From Roseiarcus sp963842835 (GTDB lineage Bacteria > Pseudomonadota > Alphaproteobacteria > Rhizobiales > Beijerinckiaceae): a stretch of DNA of 64,000 nt. The notes under the pieces were generated by a model. That model ran no database searches. It was not told the origin of the DNA and saw only the letters and a program-made list of their open reading frames with translations. The DNA lies in the NCBI GenBank assembly GCA_963842835.1, contig CAWJIB010000002.1:1-64000 (forward strand), in the 5' to 3' direction. Within the stretch, counting starts at the first letter, position 1. Every line of letters starts with the position of its first letter. Of this stretch, positions 63,495 through 64,000 are shown piece after piece. Both the position numbers and the translations under genes were made by a program.

Positions 63495-64000
63495 ATGCAT
63501 CCAATTCATGTCATCGGCGGCGGCCTGGCCGGCTGCGAGGCGGCTTGGCAGATCGCTCGGCGCGAAGTCCCCGTCGTCCTGCACGAGATGCGCCCGCTGC
63601 GCAGCACTGAAGCGCACCGCACCGAGCGCCTCGCCGAACTCGTCTGTTCTAATTCCTTTCGCTCCGACGACGCGCTGAACAACGCCGTCGGCGTCATCCA
63701 CCGCGAGATGCGCGCGCTCGGTTCCCTCGTGATGCGCGCGGCCGACGCCCATCAGGTGCCTGCCGGCGGCGCGCTGGCGGTCGACCGCGAGGGTTTTTCC
63801 GCCGCGGTCGAGGCCGCGATCGCTTCGGAGCCCCGCATTCGCGTCGAGCGCGGCGAAATCGCCGCCCTGCCGCCGGACGACTGGGACAATGTCGTTATCG
63901 CCACCGGGCCGCTGACCTCGCCGGCGCTCGCCTCGGCGATCCGCGCCGTGACCGGAGAGGAGGCGTTGGCGTTCTTCGACGCCATCGCGCCGATCGTGCA
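63495..64000 (+). CDS. trmFO: methylenetetrahydrofolate--tRNA-(uracil-5-)-methyltransferase TrmFO (5' part)
   Basis: The visible 168 residues show the FAD-binding start MHPIHVIGGGLAGCEAAWQIARREVPVVLHEMRP, then AHRTERLAELVCSNSFRSDDALNNAVGVIHREMRALGS and VPAGGALAVDREGFSAAVEAAI, which is the TrmFO (GidA-like small form) pattern. The enzyme makes ribothymidine at U54 of tRNA using methylene-THF and FADH2. The gene runs off the right end of the window. Confidence 0.95.
   Translation, partial: MHPIHVIGGGLAGCEAAWQIARREVPVVLHEMRPLRSTEAHRTERLAELVCSNSFRSDDALNNAVGVIHREMRALGSLVMRAADAHQVPAGGALAVDREGFSAAVEAAIASEPRIRVERGEIAALPPDDWDNVVIATGPLTSPALASAIRAVTGEEALAFFDAIAPIV

Overview
The window is about 64 kb of GC-rich, densely coded chromosome from an alphaproteobacterium, most likely in the Hyphomicrobiales. 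The evidence is a fused IspDF, a cysQ-DUF4170-acyltransferase-waaA-lpxK lipid A block, a DUF1127 gene with a cuckoo-type RNA behind it, and FixK/FNR-like boxes near stress genes. A formate-tetrahydrofolate ligase, a methylmalonyl-CoA mutase pair and a six-gene complex-I-like cluster would fit a methylotroph or methanotroph, but no methane or methanol oxidation gene is present, so that is inference. I see no insertion sequence, phage, CRISPR array, rRNA or tRNA.

Layout. 1-15 kb: ispDF, then a stress-type region holding an orphan GroEL with a phosphoribosyltransferase, an M50-CBS protease, a polysaccharide deacetylase, a DJ-1 protein, a PRPP synthetase fused to a PAS-like domain and overlapping PolX, and a triple-BON protein. 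15-20 kb: pdxY, then a chorismatase-like gene followed by two 2OG-Fe(II) oxygenase genes behind a perfect TTGA-N6-TCAA box, a frameshifted PhzF gene and a Nudix gene. 20-31 kb: envelope and housekeeping genes (lpxK, waaA, acyltransferases, cysQ, queF, kdsA, thrS). 31-38 kb: a GMC oxidoreductase and a polymer O-acetylation locus (MBOAT, small membrane protein, three SGNH proteins). 38-42 kb: yidD, a Fe-S scaffold, folE, hisI, a patatin, a CBS protein and an SDR.

42.6-49.8 kb: six overlapping genes for a membrane complex related to hydrogenase-4 whose large subunit has serines where the proximal NiFe cysteines should be. The composition matches the Ehr (energy-converting hydrogenase related) complexes, not a working hydrogenase. 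50-58 kb: inositol monophosphatase family protein, universal stress protein, a MetE-like protein, formate-THF ligase, and a FucU/aldo-keto reductase pair. 58-62.7 kb: both methylmalonyl-CoA mutase subunits. The right end holds a DUF1127 gene, its downstream small RNA with two anti-Shine-Dalgarno loops, a strong terminator, and the start of trmFO.

The points most worth following are the chorismatase/dioxygenase trio, the Ehr-like complex, the cuckoo-type RNA, an anticodon-arm-like hairpin just upstream of the thrS ribosome binding site, and the PAS-PRPP synthetase/PolX pair.
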